This document shows, piece by piece, positions 61,563 through 64,000 of a DNA stretch of 64,000 nt. Below the pieces are notes generated by a model. It did no database searches and was not told the DNA's origin. It saw only the letters and a program-made list of their open reading frames with translations. Numbering within the stretch: the stretch's first letter is position 1; each line of letters starts with the position of its first letter. The stretch lies in contig NZ_BAAAYO010000010.1 of the NCBI RefSeq assembly GCF_039536325.1, positions 62,001 to 126,000 on the forward strand, in the 5' to 3' direction. The translations under genes were made by a program, and so were the position numbers. Origin of the DNA: Paenibacillus_AB hodogayensis. Its GTDB lineage: Bacteria; Bacillota; Bacilli; Paenibacillales; NBRC-103111.

Positions 61563-62237
61563 ATGCAAAATGCAACGACCCAAAAGAGCAATCTAAATTT
61601 GAATAAGCTGCTACTCATCGGGGGGGCGGTTTCCGCACCGTTGTTTTTTACCGTAGCCATCGTCCAAGCATTCACGCGTACGGGATTCGATATTAGGCAT
61701 CATGCCATCAGCACCTTAACGCTTGGCGATTTGGGCTGGATTCAGAGTGCCGATTTTATCGTCACCGGCTTTCTCGCGGTGTTGGCGGCCATAGGAATTC
61801 GCAGTTTGCTGCGGGGCTGCAAGGGAGGTGCATGGGGACCATTGCTCATCGGGATTTACGGGATCGGCATGATAGCCGCCGGACTGTTCCGTCCGGATCC
61901 TGGCCTCAGCTTTCCTCCCGGCGCCCCTGAGGGCGTGCCGACGTCGATGAGCAGCTCTGCGGCTATCCATTCTTTAGCTTTCTTTACGGCGTTCATCTGC
62001 CTGGTTGCGGCATGTTTTGTCTTTGCCCGCCTGTTTGCCGCGCTGGGCGATCGCAGCTGGATGACCTATTGCATAGCGACAGGCGTCATTTCTCCTTTGC
62101 TTATCGCCGTGGGCATGAGCATGAATAGTTGGATCGGCGTTATTATGGGGTGCGCCGGATTGGTGGCGTTCGGATGGGTTTCCGCTCTTTCCGTGCGGAC
62201 GGCAAAAAGCCTTGCATCCATCAAATTGTGGAAATGA
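61563..62237 (+). CDS. DUF998 membrane protein
   Basis: A 224-residue membrane protein with six hydrophobic segments, starting LLLIGGAVSAPLFFTVAIV, followed by the family motif HHAISTLTLGDLGWIQ. The last membrane region is IAVGMSMNSWIGVIMG. ATG 61563 follows AGGAGAGG. Often next to transcription factors or hydrolases; function unknown. The terminator hairpin overlaps its last codons. Confidence 0.9.
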   Translation: MQNATTQKSNLNLNKLLLIGGAVSAPLFFTVAIVQAFTRTGFDIRHHAISTLTLGDLGWIQSADFIVTGFLAVLAAIGIRSLLRGCKGGAWGPLLIGIYGIGMIAAGLFRPDPGLSFPPGAPEGVPTSMSSSAAIHSLAFFTAFICLVAACFVFARLFAALGDRSWMTYCIATGVISPLLIAVGMSMNSWIGVIMGCAGLVAFGWVSALSVRTAKSLASIKLWK

Positions 62238-62257
62238 AGGCTTTTTGCGTCTTTTTA
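62202..62257 (+). terminator. Terminator overlapping the end of the DUF998 gene
   Basis: Perfect 12-bp inverted repeat GCAAAAAGCCTT (62202-62213) and AAGGCTTTTTGC (62237-62248), followed by GTCTTTTTATT. The left arm lies inside the last coding codons, and the stop codon forms the loop edge. Confidence 0.75.
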
Positions 62258-62278
62258 TTGCTGCTCGATCTTGTCTCT

Positions 62279-63556
62279 CTATTGCCCTGCTCTCCACGCC
62301 GCGTACCAGTCAGTAATCGTCTCGCTCAACGCCGACTCCAGCTCCTGGCCGATCTTGGACGTCAGCAGCCAATACTGCTCCTCCACGCCGGCGGTATCGC
62401 CGGCCGAGGCATGAAGCTTCATTAAACCGAAATAGCTGTCCTCTTCGTACGGAAAAAGCTGCTGGATGCGCCGGTACAGGCGGAACGACGCCGACCTATG
62501 TCCTTGTTCCACGTGGAAGGCGCTCAACGTTTTCGCATGATGCAGCCATAAGCGACGCAGCCGCTCGCGCTCGTGCTCGGCCCACAAATATTCGAAATCG
62601 GCAAAATAATTGCCCTCGTACTGCTCTAGCACCTGTTCATGCTCCCCAATCCGTTCGCTGTCCGGGACGCTTAAACCTTTAACCCGCTGCTCCCATTCCT
62701 CGCTGTCGATCCGCACCCCTCCGGTCACCAACCGGTAGCCCGCTTCCAGATTCCCGCTTGTGATCGATATCATGCCGAACCCGCTGCTTTTCAACGTTTG
62801 ACGAACGTGGTACACCGTCGTATAGAGCTGCTGGGCGGCCCGGGCCAGTTCGAAATCGGGCCACAGGAGGTCAATCAGCGTGTCGCGGTCAATCATCCGG
62901 TCGCGGTGGTGCAGCAAATACGCGAACAACTCCTGCGCTTTGCTCGTCCGCCACTTGAACGGTTGCGGGTCCGAGCCCGGCAGCCGGTAACGAAGCTGGC
63001 TGAAGCAGCAGATTAATGGTAGCCCGCTTGCGTCGGGCCGATCCGATGAAGCGATGATTGCCGCTTCTGTCGCGGTCTCCGTCGCGGAGAGGACCAGCGT
63101 CCCGGAACCTTCCTCCGTAGCCGGAGGCTTAAGCACGGCCGGTCCTGGGGACGAAGGCTGCCGTTCGTTCTGTCCCGTAAGATTGATTCTCCTCTCTGTT
63201 CTTGTCCTTATTCGCTGTACGGTTTTGATCAGCCGGTCTGGCTGCACCGGCTTCATGATGTAATCAAGGGCATACAGCTCGAACGCATGGACCGCATATT
63301 GATCGTATCCGGTCACGAATATGAGCTCCACGGACGGCATGCTTTCCTGCAGCCGCTCTCCCAATTGCAAACCGTTCAACGCCGGCATATGGATATCCAG
63401 AAATGCAATGTCCGGCTCCAGCTCCTTTACCGCAGACATCACCTCCGTCGGATCGGAAAACATGCCTACAATTTCGACGTCGCCGGCATGCTGCTCCAGT
63501 ATGTGTTTCAATTGCTTTAATGCAAGACGTTCGTCATCCACCAATATGGCACGCAT
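62279..63556 (-). CDS. Response regulator with receiver and SARP/BTAD domain
   Basis: A 425-residue regulator. The N-terminal receiver has DDE, the phosphorylation Asp in IAFLDIHMPALNG and Lys in MKPVQP. A ~70-residue low-complexity linker leads to a winged-helix DNA-binding domain (KWRTSKAQELFAYLLHHRDR) and a bacterial transcriptional activator (BTAD) domain. The last is typical of SARP regulators (YTTVYHVRQTLKSSG, YEGNYFADFEYLW). ATG 63556 follows GGTGGAG. Regulated genes are unknown; an S-layer-type gene lies just upstream on the same strand. Confidence 0.9.
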   Translation of the reverse strand: MRAILVDDERLALKQLKHILEQHAGDVEIVGMFSDPTEVMSAVKELEPDIAFLDIHMPALNGLQLGERLQESMPSVELIFVTGYDQYAVHAFELYALDYIMKPVQPDRLIKTVQRIRTRTERRINLTGQNERQPSSPGPAVLKPPATEEGSGTLVLSATETATEAAIIASSDRPDASGLPLICCFSQLRYRLPGSDPQPFKWRTSKAQELFAYLLHHRDRMIDRDTLIDLLWPDFELARAAQQLYTTVYHVRQTLKSSGFGMISITSGNLEAGYRLVTGGVRIDSEEWEQRVKGLSVPDSERIGEHEQVLEQYEGNYFADFEYLWAEHERERLRRLWLHHAKTLSAFHVEQGHRSASFRLYRRIQQLFPYEEDSYFGLMKLHASAGDTAGVEEQYWLLTSKIGQELESALSETITDWYAAWRAGQ

Positions 63557-63778
63557 TGTCATGATCTCCACCTTAGCGCGGCGCGCCTCCCTCGCTTGGT
63601 CGCCACCGCGAACATTATACCATGCCTCCGCACCGGTCGGGTCTTTATCGTATCGACGCCGGACGCGGGTACCTTGTCAGGCGGCGGACATATCCTGCAA
63701 AAATGGAGTGTACACCTCGAAGCAGCGCTGCTTTGCCGGAATGTTCCGATGCCCTGTAAGGCCGGTATCGAAGCAAAC

Positions 63779-63812
63779 AGCCACCGCCGGCATCAAGCTG
63801 CCGGCAGTGGCT
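63779..63812 (-). terminator. Terminator after the SLH gene
   Basis: Stem AGCCAC.GCCGGCA / TGCCGGC.GTGGCT, imperfect at one pair, followed on the minus strand by GTTTGC. The T-run is weak. Confidence 0.55.
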
Positions 63813-63855
63813 CCCGCCCTTCTCTCTACGAAACGCTAAACTAAAGTTTTGCCTA

Positions 63856-64000
63856 TTAATCGATCAAGCCGGTTTTTTGCAGCAATCTTCTCATCAACGC
63901 CGCCGCTTCCGCGCGCGTCATGTTGTCCTGCGGCTTCAACAGGTGACCGTCCTTGCCTTCTACGATCCCCGCGGCAATCATCCGGCCAACCGTTTCCCGA
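63856..64000 (-). CDS. SLH-domain protein, C-terminal fragment (starts outside the window)
   Basis: The final 47 residues of a protein on the minus strand: ETVGRMIAAGIVEGKDGHLL, then KPQDNMTRAEAAALMRRLL and a short end LQKTGLID. This is an S-layer homology domain, which binds pyruvylated cell-wall polymer. The gene continues beyond the right edge. Such domains anchor surface enzymes and S-layer proteins in Paenibacillaceae. Confidence 0.85.
   Translation of the reverse strand, partial: RETVGRMIAAGIVEGKDGHLLKPQDNMTRAEAAALMRRLLQKTGLID

Overview
The window looks like a chromosomal segment of an aerobic, endospore-forming Bacillota of the family Paenibacillaceae (Paenibacillus or Cohnella type). 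The evidence is the yqeG-yqeH-aroE order, a spoVAC-spoVAD-spoVAEb operon, YesM/YesN two-component systems next to sugar ABC transporters, GH2 beta-galactosidase and AraC regulators, and the start of an S-layer-homology protein. Most of the DNA is fairly GC-rich with strong AGGAGG-type ribosome sites. The stretch at about 49.3-51.6 kb and the MerR gene near 52.9 kb are visibly AT-richer. I see no rRNA, tRNA, CRISPR array, transposase or phage gene.

Layout: 0-2.4 kb (minus) aroE, yqeH, yqeG. 2.6-3.4 kb a small ORF and a DinB-like protein. 3.5-8.0 kb (minus) a MoxR / DUF58 / transglutaminase trio. 8.3-10.4 kb an LtaS-like sulfatase-fold enzyme with a C-terminal TIG-like domain. 10.6-13.9 kb a spore inner-membrane module (2Duf, SpoVAC, SpoVAD, SpoVAEb, free DUF1657, and a 22-residue membrane peptide). 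14.0-15.2 kb a diglucosyldiacylglycerol-synthase-like glycosyltransferase. 15.5-20.2 kb a Sia-type partner switch (SiaB kinase, SiaC, SiaA phosphatase) with a histidine kinase upstream and an OmpR-type regulator downstream. 20.3-22.9 kb fumC behind a textbook Fur-box promoter, and an SGNH hydrolase. 22.9-25.9 kb an ABC exporter and a Gfo/Idh/MocA oxidoreductase. 26.2-33.9 kb beta-galactosidase, two AraC regulators, a GntR-solute-binding-protein fusion and a sulfurtransferase.

34.2-47.5 kb is a large carbohydrate-acid cluster: two lipoprotein binding proteins, two permeases, YesM/YesN sensor-regulator, a D-galactonate-dehydratase-type enolase, a DHDPS-family aldolase, an IclR regulator and a divergent sialidase-fold protein. 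Two near-identical 21-bp palindromes in front of the aldolase and the sialidase-like gene probably are the IclR operators. Related palindromic repeats lie at both ends of this region.

47.7-53.1 kb is an accessory stretch (SMI1/KNR4, ankyrin, two aminoglycoside-phosphotransferase-fold proteins, an NmrA-type reductase, a MerR regulator). 53.5-57.2 kb is a tight four-gene operon: HD-GYP response regulator, H-NOX haem sensor, hybrid histidine kinase with two receiver domains, and a lone receiver. It reads as a nitric-oxide sensor wired to cyclic-di-GMP turnover. 57.2-64 kb holds an AEC transporter, a DGPF protein with an ECF42-type sigma factor and a DUF1801 protein, an alpha/beta hydrolase, a DUF998 membrane protein, a receiver-BTAD regulator and the C-terminus of an SLH protein.

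The strongest leads are the H-NOX/HD-GYP operon, the Sia switch combined with a two-component pair, the 2Duf-spoVA spore module, the Fur-controlled fumC, and the IclR-operator-linked sugar-acid cluster. All functions are read from sequence motifs only; no database search was run.
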